Source: Sporosarcina sp. BI001-red
GTDB taxonomy: Bacteria; Bacillota; Bacilli; Bacillales_A; Planococcaceae
Length of the DNA stretch: 64,000 nucleotides
Assembly (NCBI RefSeq): GCF_003384035.1
Contig: NZ_QQAK01000015.1
Coordinates: 124,001 to 188,000, forward strand
Reading direction: 5' to 3'
Position 1 is the first letter of the stretch. Every line of letters starts with the position of its first letter. Made by a program: the position numbers and the translations under genes. The notes under the pieces are model-generated. The model made no database searches. It saw nothing but the letters and a program-made list of their open reading frames with translations, and was not told where the DNA came from. Positions 35,553 to 44,230 of the stretch are shown piece by piece.

Positions 35553-37448
35553 TTAAGAAGACACAGGCTTCTTCAAAATACCAAGGAGAATCGCGGATAC
35601 AATCGATCCAATGGCCACAGCGAGTAAATAGAGCATCCAACTTCCGTCAACGAGAGGGAAGACGAATATCCCGCCATGAGGTGCTTGTAAACCGATGTGG
35701 AACGCCATCGATAAACCACCAGCAATTCCTGCACCAACCATTACAGAGGGAATGACGCGCAGCGGATCTGCTGCTGCGAATGGAATCGCACCTTCAGTGA
35801 TGAATGATGCCCCCATAATGTAGTTCACTTTGCCAGCTTCCCGTTGTTGAAGAGAGAATCGGTTTCTGAAAACGGTTGTTGCGATTGCAATGGCGAAAGG
35901 TGGAACCATTCCAGCTGCCATGATTGCAGCCATCGGTTCGTACACGCCGCTTGCGAGTAATCCTGTACCGAACAAATAGGCAGCTTTGTTGATAGGCCCC
36001 CCCATATCAATTGCCATCATTAATCCAAGGACAATCCCAAGCATTACCGCATTCCCTGTACCGAGTCCTGTTAACCATGCGGAAATGGCGGTATTGAGAG
36101 CACTGAATGGCGTATTCACGACGTAATGCATGATAAGTCCTGTGCCTGCGATTCCAAGTAATGGATAGAGCAAAATCGTCTTAATCCCGTCCAATGAAGG
36201 AGGAAGTGCAGAAAGCCACTTCTTTAATCCGACTACCAAGTAACCGGCAAGGAAACCTGCGATGATTCCACCGAGGAAACCAGCACCACTCGTAGCAGCC
36301 ATTAATCCACCGACCATACCAGGGGCAAAACCAGGACGATCCGCGATACTAAGGGCGATGAACCCTGCGAGGACAGGAACCATTAACGCGAACGCATTTC
36401 CGCCACCAATTGTATTCAATACAGCAGCAAATGCATTATAGGACGGGTCATCTGGTTTAAATGAGTTTGGCCCGAACAAGAATCCGATGGCAATAAGTAT
36501 CCCGCCACCGATTACAAATGGAAGCATGTTTGACACACCGCTCATCAAATGCTTGTAAATTGTAGATCCAATTCCTTTAGTCAATGCTGATTCTTCACCA
36601 GCCTCTGAATCAGCGCTCGAACTGCCCTTATACACAGGTGCATCTTGTTTCACCGCGCGGTCAAGTAATTCCTTCGGCTTCCGAATCCCTTCTGCAACAG
36701 GAACTTCAATTACATGTTTCCCAGCGAAACGCCCCATTGAGACATTGGTATCCGCAGCAACAATAACAGCCGTTGCACGCTCAATATCCTCAGCAGTCAA
36801 CACGTTTTGTGCACCACCCGATCCGTTCGTTTCGACTTTGAACGGGATTCCGAGCTCTGCCGCTTTGTTTTTGAGTGAATCTGCGGACATATACGTGTGG
36901 GCAATCCCTGTAGGACAAGCAGTAACAGCAACTACATATGGTTTAGACGAATCCGCCGATGGTGGCGGCGTCGAAGGAGCGGGTTCTTCATCCGGCTGAT
37001 CATGTGCGTCAATGAGTGACAATATCTCTTCTTTCGATGAAGCTTTGAGTAATTGCTTGCGTACGTCTTCGTTCATAAGTACCGTGGACAACCGTGCGAG
37101 CGCTTTCAAATGCATGCGGTTTGCACCGTCTTCAGCTGCTATCATGAAGAACAAATGAGCCGGCTGTCCGTCAAGCGATTCGTATTCCGCCCCCGCTTCC
37201 GAACGACCAAATGCAATCGCTGGAACCTTAACGGCACTCGTTTTCGCATGGGGGATTGCGACACCATCGCCAATCCCAGTCGTGCTTTGTGACTCTCGAT
37301 TCAAAATGGCTTTTTTGAATGCAGAGCGATCATTTAGTTTCCCGGCTCTGTCAAGCACATCCACTAGTTCTTCGATGACCGTTGGTTTGTCTGTTCCCTT
37401 AAGCCCAAGTAAAATCGTATCAGCCGTTAACAATTCGGTAATCCTCAT
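35553..37448 (-). CDS. fruA: Fructose PTS transporter, EIIABC
   Basis: Fructose-specific phosphotransferase permease of 631 residues in the order A-B-C. EIIA (about 1-145) has the phosphorylated His in AIPHAK; EIIB (about 170-265) has the Cys of TACPTGIAHTYMSA; EIIC (about 290-625) has eight to nine helices. It imports fructose as fructose-1-phosphate, the substrate of FruK. The ATG overlaps the fruK stop (ATGA) behind AAGGAGGGAA. It is the third gene of the fruRKA operon. Confidence 0.93.
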   Translation of the reverse strand: MRITELLTADTILLGLKGTDKPTVIEELVDVLDRAGKLNDRSAFKKAILNRESQSTTGIGDGVAIPHAKTSAVKVPAIAFGRSEAGAEYESLDGQPAHLFFMIAAEDGANRMHLKALARLSTVLMNEDVRKQLLKASSKEEILSLIDAHDQPDEEPAPSTPPPSADSSKPYVVAVTACPTGIAHTYMSADSLKNKAAELGIPFKVETNGSGGAQNVLTAEDIERATAVIVAADTNVSMGRFAGKHVIEVPVAEGIRKPKELLDRAVKQDAPVYKGSSSADSEAGEESALTKGIGSTIYKHLMSGVSNMLPFVIGGGILIAIGFLFGPNSFKPDDPSYNAFAAVLNTIGGGNAFALMVPVLAGFIALSIADRPGFAPGMVGGLMAATSGAGFLGGIIAGFLAGYLVVGLKKWLSALPPSLDGIKTILLYPLLGIAGTGLIMHYVVNTPFSALNTAISAWLTGLGTGNAVMLGIVLGLMMAIDMGGPINKAAYLFGTGLLASGVYEPMAAIMAAGMVPPFAIAIATTVFRNRFSLQQREAGKVNYIMGASFITEGAIPFAAADPLRVIPSVMVGAGIAGGLSMAFHIGLQAPHGGIFVFPLVDGSWMLYLLAVAIGSIVSAILLGILKKPVSS

Positions 37449-38374
37449 TGTCCATTCCCTCCTTCTAATGATGTCACTACAACTTGAGGTAGTAACGCGT
37501 CAACTTGTTGTTTCGTACATAATCGATCGGAAAACGCGGTAGCACTTCCGGAAGCGATGCTCATTTTAAATGCCTGTTCTATTGTTTCATCTTGTTCAAG
37601 TGACGCGAGGAATCCAGCAACCATGGAGTCTCCAGCACCGACAGATCCTTGAACTGTGCCTTTAGGTGCATTGGCAATGAGTGAAAGCGAATCATTTACA
37701 TACACGGCTCCCGCGCCGGCCAGCGATACAATTACCTGTTCGGCACCAAGGTGGACGAGCGTTTTCGCATGCTTCACTGCATCATGCAGCGAATTTACTT
37801 CAGCACCGACCATTTCCCCTAGTTCATGGTGGTTCGGCTTAATAAGAAACGGGCGGTAAGGAAGTGTCTTTAACAAAGAAGTACCTTCAGCGTCGACAAC
37901 AAAACGGATACCCGACTTTTTGCATAACCGTGCAAATTGTTCGTAGGTGTCTTCAGGAAGCGAAGAAGGGATACTGCCAGATAGTACGAGTACATCATGC
38001 CTGCCTAAGTTTTTCACTTGTGCTTTCAACTTTTCAAAACGGAGAGCGTCGATAATGGGGCCAGTTGCATTTACTTCCGTTTCTTCAGCAGCACGTATTT
38101 TCACGTTCACTCGTGTTTCTCCTTCGACGGATATGAAATTTGTAGAAATGCCGGCTTTTTGCAGGAGTCGTTCAACTTCCTGTCCAGTAAACCCTCCAGT
38201 GAAGCCAAGTGCGCTACTTGGGACACCTAACGTCGTCAACACTTGTGAGACATTTATGCCCTTACCACCAGCTAAAAAATGATCTGAGGTCGAACGATTT
38301 AACGCACCTAGTGATAGGGAATCGAGAGTCAGTAAATAATCCAATGAGGGATTCAGCGTCACTGTATAGATCAT
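37445..38374 (-). CDS. fruK: 1-phosphofructokinase
   Basis: PfkB-family sugar kinase, 309 residues. LNPSLDY at the N-terminus, GGKGINVSQVL, and the catalytic GAGDSMVAGF near the C-terminus are typical. It phosphorylates fructose-1-phosphate to fructose-1,6-bisphosphate. Its start overlaps the fruR stop by four bases. Confidence 0.93.
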   Translation of the reverse strand: MIYTVTLNPSLDYLLTLDSLSLGALNRSTSDHFLAGGKGINVSQVLTTLGVPSSALGFTGGFTGQEVERLLQKAGISTNFISVEGETRVNVKIRAAEETEVNATGPIIDALRFEKLKAQVKNLGRHDVLVLSGSIPSSLPEDTYEQFARLCKKSGIRFVVDAEGTSLLKTLPYRPFLIKPNHHELGEMVGAEVNSLHDAVKHAKTLVHLGAEQVIVSLAGAGAVYVNDSLSLIANAPKGTVQGSVGAGDSMVAGFLASLEQDETIEQAFKMSIASGSATAFSDRLCTKQQVDALLPQVVVTSLEGGNGQ

Positions 38375-39120
38375 TCGACAATCACCTCCAATTTCGTATT
38401 CTTCGGGAATGCTTGTAAGGATTCGGAGCTCTCACTTGTCGTTACGACAACTGCTTGTGAAAGGCCAGCGAACTTCGCAAAGGCCACTTCTTGAAACTTA
38501 GAATGGTCTGCCAAAATATAAGCTTCTCTTGATAATTGAATCGCGAGTTCTTTGATTTGTGCTTCTTCTTCATCAGGAGTGGTAAACCCATAATCCGGAT
38601 GGATGCCATTCACACCTAGAAAACACTTATCAAAACGATAGTGTTGAAGACTATGAACAGCACCTCTGCCAATTAAAGCTTTGGTGGAAGGTTTTGCAAT
38701 CCCACCCGTTAGAATCGTTTTACAACCACGTTCAAGCAGGGCATCCGTATGAGAAATTCCATTGGTCACGACAATGATAGATGGAGGAAGAAAGGGAATC
38801 ATTTCAAACACGGTAGACCCGGCATCTAAGTAGATCGTGTCGCCTTCTTGGATATAAGAAGCAGCTAGTTGACCGATTTGTTGTTTTGTTTGAAGGTTTT
38901 TAGATGTTTTTTCAGACATAGAAGATTCCTGGAGTTTTCCTTGTAGCTTTGCTGCACCACCGTGTACTCGTTTTAGTTTTCTTTGGCGCTCTAATTCTAT
39001 TAAATCACGTCGTATTGTAGACTCTGAAGAACCTGTTTCAGTAGTGATGTCTTGCAAGCGAACCGTTTGGTTGTGCTCTAACAACTTCACTATTAGATGA
39101 TGACGTTCAGTCTCTAGCAT
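38371..39120 (-). CDS. fruR: DeoR family fructose operon repressor
   Basis: DeoR-type regulator, 249 residues: N-terminal helix-turn-helix (RLQDITTETGSSESTIRRDLIELE) and a C-terminal phosphosugar-sensing domain with the family segments YLDAGSTVFEMIPFL, TNGISHTDALLERG and ADHSKF. It should repress the operon until fructose-1-phosphate binds. It is the first gene of the operon, with an operator-like repeat just upstream of its promoter. Confidence 0.9.
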   Translation of the reverse strand: MLETERHHLIVKLLEHNQTVRLQDITTETGSSESTIRRDLIELERQRKLKRVHGGAAKLQGKLQESSMSEKTSKNLQTKQQIGQLAASYIQEGDTIYLDAGSTVFEMIPFLPPSIIVVTNGISHTDALLERGCKTILTGGIAKPSTKALIGRGAVHSLQHYRFDKCFLGVNGIHPDYGFTTPDEEEAQIKELAIQLSREAYILADHSKFQEVAFAKFAGLSQAVVVTTSESSESLQAFPKNTKLEVIVE

Positions 39121-39152
39121 GGGAATCCCCCTTAACCAATCTCGTTACATTC

Positions 39153-39181
39153 ATCATATACCTAGAGTATTCTGAACTCAA
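39153..39181 (-). promoter_or_regulatory. Promoter of fruRKA
   Basis: On the minus strand TTGAGT (39176-39181) and TATGAT (39153-39158), 17-bp spacer. Confidence 0.7.
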
Positions 39182-39182
39182 C

Positions 39183-39214
39183 CAAAATATTTCAAAAACG
39201 TTCAAAAACATTCA
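39183..39214 (-). promoter_or_regulatory. Candidate FruR operator, three 10-bp direct repeats
   Basis: On the minus strand TGAATGTTTT, TGAACGTTTT and TGAAATATTTT follow each other at one-turn spacing directly upstream of the -35 box. Phased direct repeats are typical of DeoR-family sites. Confidence 0.7.
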
Positions 39215-39263
39215 TAGGGAAATTTAATTAGACAGTAAATTATTTTAGAATCCGAAATAGTTA

Positions 39264-39292
39264 TTGACCCTATTCCTTTACTCTGATAAAAT
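39264..39292 (+). promoter_or_regulatory. Promoter of the gluconate dehydrogenase-tat operon
   Basis: TTGACC (39264-39269) and TAAAAT (39287-39292) with a 17-bp spacer. A hairpin GACGTG/CACGT lies in the long leader near 39328-39345. Confidence 0.65.
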
Positions 39293-39423
39293 AAAACGCG
39301 AATATCGACATTATTCGACAAAAAATGACGTGTTTTTCACGTAATCTTGTAATTCGTTTATACAATTAAACGAAGGATAAAGAATTAATGCCACACACAT
39401 AAATTAGTTAGGAGGGAATTTAC

Positions 39424-40173
39424 ATGGCAGATTCAAAAAAAGGTGTCTCAAGACGGGACTTTTTGAAAACAAGCGGTATTGCGGCAGGTACGTTAGTCGG
39501 TGGAGGACTAATTGGCGGACTGGTTGGTTTTAACGCGAAAAAAAGTGATACTTCCAGCAACGATACTATGGATATGAAGCATGAAAATTCCGATGCGAAT
39601 CGAGGACTTATGTTTTTTCAAAATCAACATGAGTTTGACGTACTCTCCCAAGCTACAGAACGTATTTTTCCTGAGGATGATCTAGGACCAGGTGCAATCG
39701 GTCTAGGCGTCCCATTTTTTATTGACAATCAACTTGCTGGTAATTATGGCAGCAATGCGAAGGAATATATGCAAGGCCCATTCTACGAGGGTGAGCCAAC
39801 GCAAGGATACCAAAGCCGCATGAGCCGTTCAGACATTTACCGTGTAGGTATTGCATTAATGGACAGCGAAGCGAACAAGAGGTTTGACAAGGACTTCACA
39901 GAAATCGAAGCTGGTCAGATGGATGAAATCCTTACTGATTTGCAAAAGAATGCTGTGCCAATGAAAGGGGCGTCTGCCTCATTCTTCTTCGGTTTACTCC
40001 GTTCGGCAACTCTAGAAGGTGCTTATGCAGATCCGATTTATAACGGAAATGCAAACATGGAAGGATGGAAGATGAAAGGATTCCCGGGTCATCAAATGTC
40101 TTATATCAATGACATTGAGGACGATAAATTTAAGAAGTTCGAGCCTAAATCCATTAGCAGTATGCAACATTAA
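39424..40173 (+). CDS. Gluconate 2-dehydrogenase subunit 3 family protein, Tat substrate
   Basis: Small subunit of a membrane-associated FAD dehydrogenase, 249 residues. The N-terminus is a textbook Tat signal (SRRDFLK, then a glycine-rich hydrophobic core), followed by a low-complexity linker (about 40-60) and the subunit 3 domain (LSQATERIFPEDDLGPGA). The catalytic partner encoded next lacks a signal and is probably carried across with this subunit. TatA and TatC genes follow, consistent with dedicated export. AGGAGG precedes the ATG. Confidence 0.88.
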   Translation: MADSKKGVSRRDFLKTSGIAAGTLVGGGLIGGLVGFNAKKSDTSSNDTMDMKHENSDANRGLMFFQNQHEFDVLSQATERIFPEDDLGPGAIGLGVPFFIDNQLAGNYGSNAKEYMQGPFYEGEPTQGYQSRMSRSDIYRVGIALMDSEANKRFDKDFTEIEAGQMDEILTDLQKNAVPMKGASASFFFGLLRSATLEGAYADPIYNGNANMEGWKMKGFPGHQMSYINDIEDDKFKKFEPKSISSMQH

Positions 40174-40195
40174 TCAAAGAGGGAGGTAAGTCACA

Positions 40196-41908
40196 GTGGT
40201 AAAGACGCTCGATAAAGTAGATGTAGTAACAGTTGGTGTTGGTTGGACAGGCGGTATTATCGCTGCTGAATGTGCGAAAGCGGGAATGAAAGTACGTGGG
40301 TTAGAGCGAGGAAAAGATCGTGGCACAAGAGACTTCTCGATGGTGCATGACGAGTATCGCTATGCAGTAAGGTACGAGTTGATGCAGGATTTGTCTAAAG
40401 AAACTGTGACAGTTCGTAATAATATCAAACAACGTGCATTGCCAATGCGTCAATTAGGGTCATTCCTTCTAGGTGAAGGTTTAGGAGGAGCTGGAACCCA
40501 CTGGAACGGGATGACATATCGCTTTCTTCCATATGATTTTGAGATTAAATCACAAACTGATAAGAAATACGGTAAAAATAAGCTGTCATCAGATTATTTG
40601 TTGTCTGACTGGGGCATAACTTACGATGAGCTGGAACCTTATTATGATAAGTTTGAAAAAACAGCTGGTCTGTCGGGTGAAGATACGAACCCGTTTTGGG
40701 GAAAGCGTTCATCTGCCTTTCCGACACCACCAATGAAAAAAACACCGTTGTTGAAAAAGTTTGAGAAATCAACAACTGATCTTGGATATCATCCATATAT
40801 GGTTCCTGCGGCAACACTTTCAGAACCTTACGAAAATCCAGATGGATCAAAAATCGGTGGCTGTCAATATTGTGGATTCTGTGAGCGATTTGGTTGTGAG
40901 TATGGTGCGAAATCTTCACCAGAGGTTACAGTAATTCCTACTGCAAGAGCGACAGGAAATTATGATATTATTTTCGATGCGAATGTTGTTGAAGTTCTGA
41001 AAAAAGGTAATAAGGTAACAGGGGTTCGCTTTGTCGATACGCAATCGGGCGAAGAGTTCATCCAGCCTGCCGATGTTGTTGTGCTCACTAGTTATGTGAT
41101 GAATAATGCTAAACTGCTCATGGTATCGAATATTGGTGAACAGTATGATCCGGCAACTGGAAAAGGTTCGCTTGGAAAAAATTATTGCTACCAGATTGAA
41201 CCAGGAGCTGCAGGGTTCTTTGATGAGCAAATGAATACATTCATGGGTGCAGGCGCACTTGGAATGACAATTGATGATTTCAATGGTGATGCCTTTGACC
41301 ATAGCAAATTGGATTTCATTCATGGAGCTAGTATTTCATTTGTCCAATCCGGTGACCGTCCAATTTTAAGCAATCCGGTCCCTTCTGACGTCCCTATGTG
41401 GGGAGCTGAGTTTAAAAAGGCGTCCATTCAAAACTATACACGTTCGCTATATGTTTTTGGACAAGGTGCTTCGATGCCACACAAACATAATTATTTATCA
41501 CTGGATTCAACATACAAAGATAAATATGGTGTACCATTGTTAGGGTTAACGTACAACTTTACGGAACAAGATCGAAACTTACACAAATTTATTACCGAAA
41601 AGACTGTTGAGGTTATGAAAGGTATGGGCGCTAAGAAGACTGAGGGCGGTGGACCTTTAGGCGACTATGACGTTGCACCATATCAATCTACGCACAATAC
41701 GGGTGGTACAATAATGGGTGCGGATCCTGATTCAAGTGTCGTAAACAACTATCTACAGCATTGGGATATGGAAAATCTTTTTGTGGTAGGCGCAGGAAAC
41801 TTTAATCACAATAGTGGTTATAACCCAACGGCTACTGTCGGAGCACTAGCTTACCGAACAGCTGAAGGGATTCAGAAATACCGTAAACAAGGCGGCATGC
41901 TCGTCTAA
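40196..41908 (+). CDS. GMC-type FAD dehydrogenase (gluconate 2-dehydrogenase large subunit-like)
   Basis: Flavoprotein of 570 residues. The FAD-binding start [36 protein letters not shown] and the C-terminal [12 protein letters not shown] and [16 protein letters not shown] match the gluconate/2-keto-gluconate/sorbitol dehydrogenase group. A cysteine-rich stretch ([19 protein letters not shown]) resembles that of GADH enzymes, where it can bind an iron-sulfur cluster. The exact sugar is unknown. It starts at GTG behind GAGGGAGG. No cytochrome c subunit is encoded nearby, so electrons may pass to quinone or another carrier. Confidence 0.85.
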   Translation: MVKTLDKVDVVTVGVGWTGGIIAAECAKAGMKVRGLERGKDRGTRDFSMVHDEYRYAVRYELMQDLSKETVTVRNNIKQRALPMRQLGSFLLGEGLGGAGTHWNGMTYRFLPYDFEIKSQTDKKYGKNKLSSDYLLSDWGITYDELEPYYDKFEKTAGLSGEDTNPFWGKRSSAFPTPPMKKTPLLKKFEKSTTDLGYHPYMVPAATLSEPYENPDGSKIGGCQYCGFCERFGCEYGAKSSPEVTVIPTARATGNYDIIFDANVVEVLKKGNKVTGVRFVDTQSGEEFIQPADVVVLTSYVMNNAKLLMVSNIGEQYDPATGKGSLGKNYCYQIEPGAAGFFDEQMNTFMGAGALGMTIDDFNGDAFDHSKLDFIHGASISFVQSGDRPILSNPVPSDVPMWGAEFKKASIQNYTRSLYVFGQGASMPHKHNYLSLDSTYKDKYGVPLLGLTYNFTEQDRNLHKFITEKTVEVMKGMGAKKTEGGGPLGDYDVAPYQSTHNTGGTIMGADPDSSVVNNYLQHWDMENLFVVGAGNFNHNSGYNPTATVGALAYRTAEGIQKYRKQGGMLV

Positions 41909-41928
41909 TTTGGAAGGGGAAAAAAGAT

Positions 41929-42141
41929 ATGAACTTAGCAGCTATTGGAGTACCAGGGCTTATTATCATTCTTGTAATTGTACTAATTTTGTTCGGACCT
42001 CGTAAATTACCTGAGGTTGGTTCTGCGGTAGGAAAGACACTTGCTGAATTTAAAAAGTCTGCAAAAGATATTATGGATGATGATGAGAAAGCTGAAGTTA
42101 AAAAAACTGAAGCTAGCAAAACTTCTGATACAGAGAAGTAG
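41929..42141 (+). CDS. tatA: Twin-arginine translocase subunit TatA
   Basis: 70 residues: one N-terminal membrane helix ([15 protein letters not shown]), the [10 protein letters not shown] hinge and an amphipathic helix ([11 protein letters not shown]), ending in a charged tail. It forms the Tat pore with TatC encoded next. Location after a Tat-signal dehydrogenase argues for a dedicated system. Confidence 0.92.
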   Translation: MNLAAIGVPGLIIILVIVLILFGPRKLPEVGSAVGKTLAEFKKSAKDIMDDDEKAEVKKTEASKTSDTEK

Positions 42142-42149
42142 GTGAAACG

Positions 42150-43061
42150 ATGGATCCATATGGAGATCATAATCGGAAAATATTAAGTCCATTAGATAAA
42201 AAGAATAAAGAAGAAGCTGAATTGTCCGTAGAAGCTAAATCGGATGCTGCAGATGAAGAGGTCTTAAAGACACCAGCACTCACGACTCCTACGGACGAGA
42301 ACGGAATTATTCCACCCGAAGAAACAAAAGATGAAACCGAAGACGAGGGTGGAGATTCCAACCTCGTAGAACACCTAAGTGAATTACGAAAACAGCTGAT
42401 CAAAAGTATTGTTGTTTTCTTGGTGTTTTTCATCGCCGCATTCAGTACCATTAACGTATGGTTCCCTTACATTACACACGGGTACACGTTAATTGTTTTG
42501 AGTCCGATGGAAGTCATTTCGTTTTACACGACCATTTCAGCTGCACTTGCATTTGGACTATCTGTTCCATTTCTCTGCCACTTCTTGTGGAAATTTGTGA
42601 AACCGGGTCTAAATGAAAAGGAAAGTCGTTTTTTAAGTCTATACTCTCCTGCGATCCTAATATTGTTCGTAGCAGGAATAGCATTTGGTTACTTTGTTGT
42701 GAACCCGCTTAGCTACAATTTCTTAGTCAAACTCGGTAGTATGAACTTTGACGTGATGGTTTCGGCACAAGAGTATGCACGCTTTCTCTTGATAACAACA
42801 ATGCCAATTGGTTTACTGTTTGAATTACCTGTGGTTGCGTTATTCCTTTCCGCGATTGGAATTCTTACTTCAGGATCTATGAAAAAGGTGAGAAAATGGT
42901 CATATGTAGTGCTAGGAGTCATATCAGCACTCATTACTCCACCTGACTTCTTCAGTCAGCTCATTATTCTAATTCCGATGATAGGTTTATACGAAGCAAG
43001 TATATTCCTTGTCACCCGAACCGAAAAACGTTTAGCAGCAGCAGCAGCTGATGTAGCCTAA
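42150..43061 (+). CDS. tatC: Twin-arginine translocase subunit TatC with a long acidic N-terminus
   Basis: Six-helix TatC core from about residue 72 (LVEHLSELRKQLIKS, the signal-binding start) to 295, with F-x-P-x-L-type LYSPAILILF and PVVALFLSAIG. Before the core lies an unusual acidic, proline-containing extension of about 70 residues (rich in E, D, K and T) absent from typical TatC of about 240-250 residues. If ATG at 42150 is right, the extension is translated; its lack of a closer start with a binding site supports that. It should recognise the twin-arginine signal of subunit 3. Confidence 0.9.
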   Translation: MDPYGDHNRKILSPLDKKNKEEAELSVEAKSDAADEEVLKTPALTTPTDENGIIPPEETKDETEDEGGDSNLVEHLSELRKQLIKSIVVFLVFFIAAFSTINVWFPYITHGYTLIVLSPMEVISFYTTISAALAFGLSVPFLCHFLWKFVKPGLNEKESRFLSLYSPAILILFVAGIAFGYFVVNPLSYNFLVKLGSMNFDVMVSAQEYARFLLITTMPIGLLFELPVVALFLSAIGILTSGSMKKVRKWSYVVLGVISALITPPDFFSQLIILIPMIGLYEASIFLVTRTEKRLAAAAADVA

Positions 43062-43098
43062 AAAACCCGCTTTGCACAATGTGCAAAGCGGGTTTTTT
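43061..43098. terminator. Bidirectional terminator after tatC
   Basis: Perfect 17-bp stem AAAACCCGCTTTGCACA with its complement, T6 run. It serves the convergent lipoprotein gene too. Confidence 0.93.
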
Positions 43099-43099
43099 A

Positions 43100-43993
43100 T
43101 CATTCAGTAAGTGCGAAATTTACACGGACGATTAAATTATTTGTTTCACTACGAAGTGTTTTGTATGTTTCTACAAATGCTTCCTTATTTTCTGCAGGAT
43201 TATCAAACTTTCCAATTTCCTCCCACATCGTTTTCATTTTCATCATTTCTTCAAATAGCGCCATATCCGTTCCCGTCTGTGGACCAGGAACTAATACAGT
43301 TGGAGATCCAAGGTCGAAGAAATCTTCTTGAATGATTGGGAATACCGGGTGTTCAAACTCATCATTCTCAATGAGATATCCAAGATCATTTAAGGAAGGT
43401 GCAATCAGAAGAACAATTTGCATGATACTTCGTTCTAGATTAGTCGCTTCCTCCCAAGTACGATATTCGGAATCAGGGGTGGTAGCGAATTCCTCAGCAC
43501 GTGTTTGAAGAAATAATTGATAGGCCTCAGGGAGTACAGAATCTTGTAATTGATAAGCCCGACTTTCTGTAATATCAATCAAAGCATCCCCTAGATTGGT
43601 TACATTTGTTACCTTACCGCCTTGGCTTGTAATGCCTCTCACTGGGTGATCATCAAGTGCATAGCGGACAATTCCTTGTTCTTTGGCTAACTGTTCATAT
43701 TCTTCTTGTGTAAGGTTTTTAGGGAAATTCCCTTCATTGTCATAGACGGAAGGGATTTCAACGGTCCTCATTTTTGCTTCGTCGTACAACTCTCCGTCTT
43801 CATCAGATGTTTGACTATCCACGATTTCGTCAGATGAAGTTGGGGTAATCTCCTTACCGTTTTCATTCGTTTGTTCCGCATTCTCTTCAGCTGAGTCGCT
43901 ATCGATGTCGTCCTCTTTCTGTGACGGTACCTTATTAGAACTGCATGCTGCAAGTAAAAAAATAATAAGTAGCAAAAGTCCTGTTTTCTTCAT
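43100..43993 (-). CDS. Lipoprotein of unknown function
   Basis: 297 residues with a clear lipoprotein signal (LLAACSS, Cys17), an acidic low-complexity linker (about 20-75) and a helical C-terminal domain (about 90-295) of no family I recognise. SD-like AGGAGG lies upstream of the ATG. It is predicted to sit on the outer face of the membrane. It is convergent with tatC and followed on the other side by the FUSC gene. Confidence 0.7.
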   Translation of the reverse strand: MKKTGLLLLIIFLLAACSSNKVPSQKEDDIDSDSAEENAEQTNENGKEITPTSSDEIVDSQTSDEDGELYDEAKMRTVEIPSVYDNEGNFPKNLTQEEYEQLAKEQGIVRYALDDHPVRGITSQGGKVTNVTNLGDALIDITESRAYQLQDSVLPEAYQLFLQTRAEEFATTPDSEYRTWEEATNLERSIMQIVLLIAPSLNDLGYLIENDEFEHPVFPIIQEDFFDLGSPTVLVPGPQTGTDMALFEEMMKMKTMWEEIGKFDNPAENKEAFVETYKTLRSETNNLIVRVNFALTE

Positions 43994-44230
43994 ATGTAGA
44001 GTGCCTCCTAATTGGGTATGCTGTGTATGATACGTTTCTTCATCTATAGAGTTTCGTTATAGGTGAGAATGATGCTTAGGTAATGTGGATGAAAAAGTCT
44101 TAAGTCCTGAAATTGCTCACACAAATACAAGTACATTTGTTAGTGAAAATAGTAGTTTGGGTTAAAGTAATAATACAAATCCGAAGCCTAATAAACAATT
44201 AGGTTTTGAAAAGGAATGAAAAAATAAAAC

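Noticed and set aside
41832-42170. 112-codon frame opposite tatA
   Set aside because: Antisense to an unmistakable tatA gene, with no binding site.
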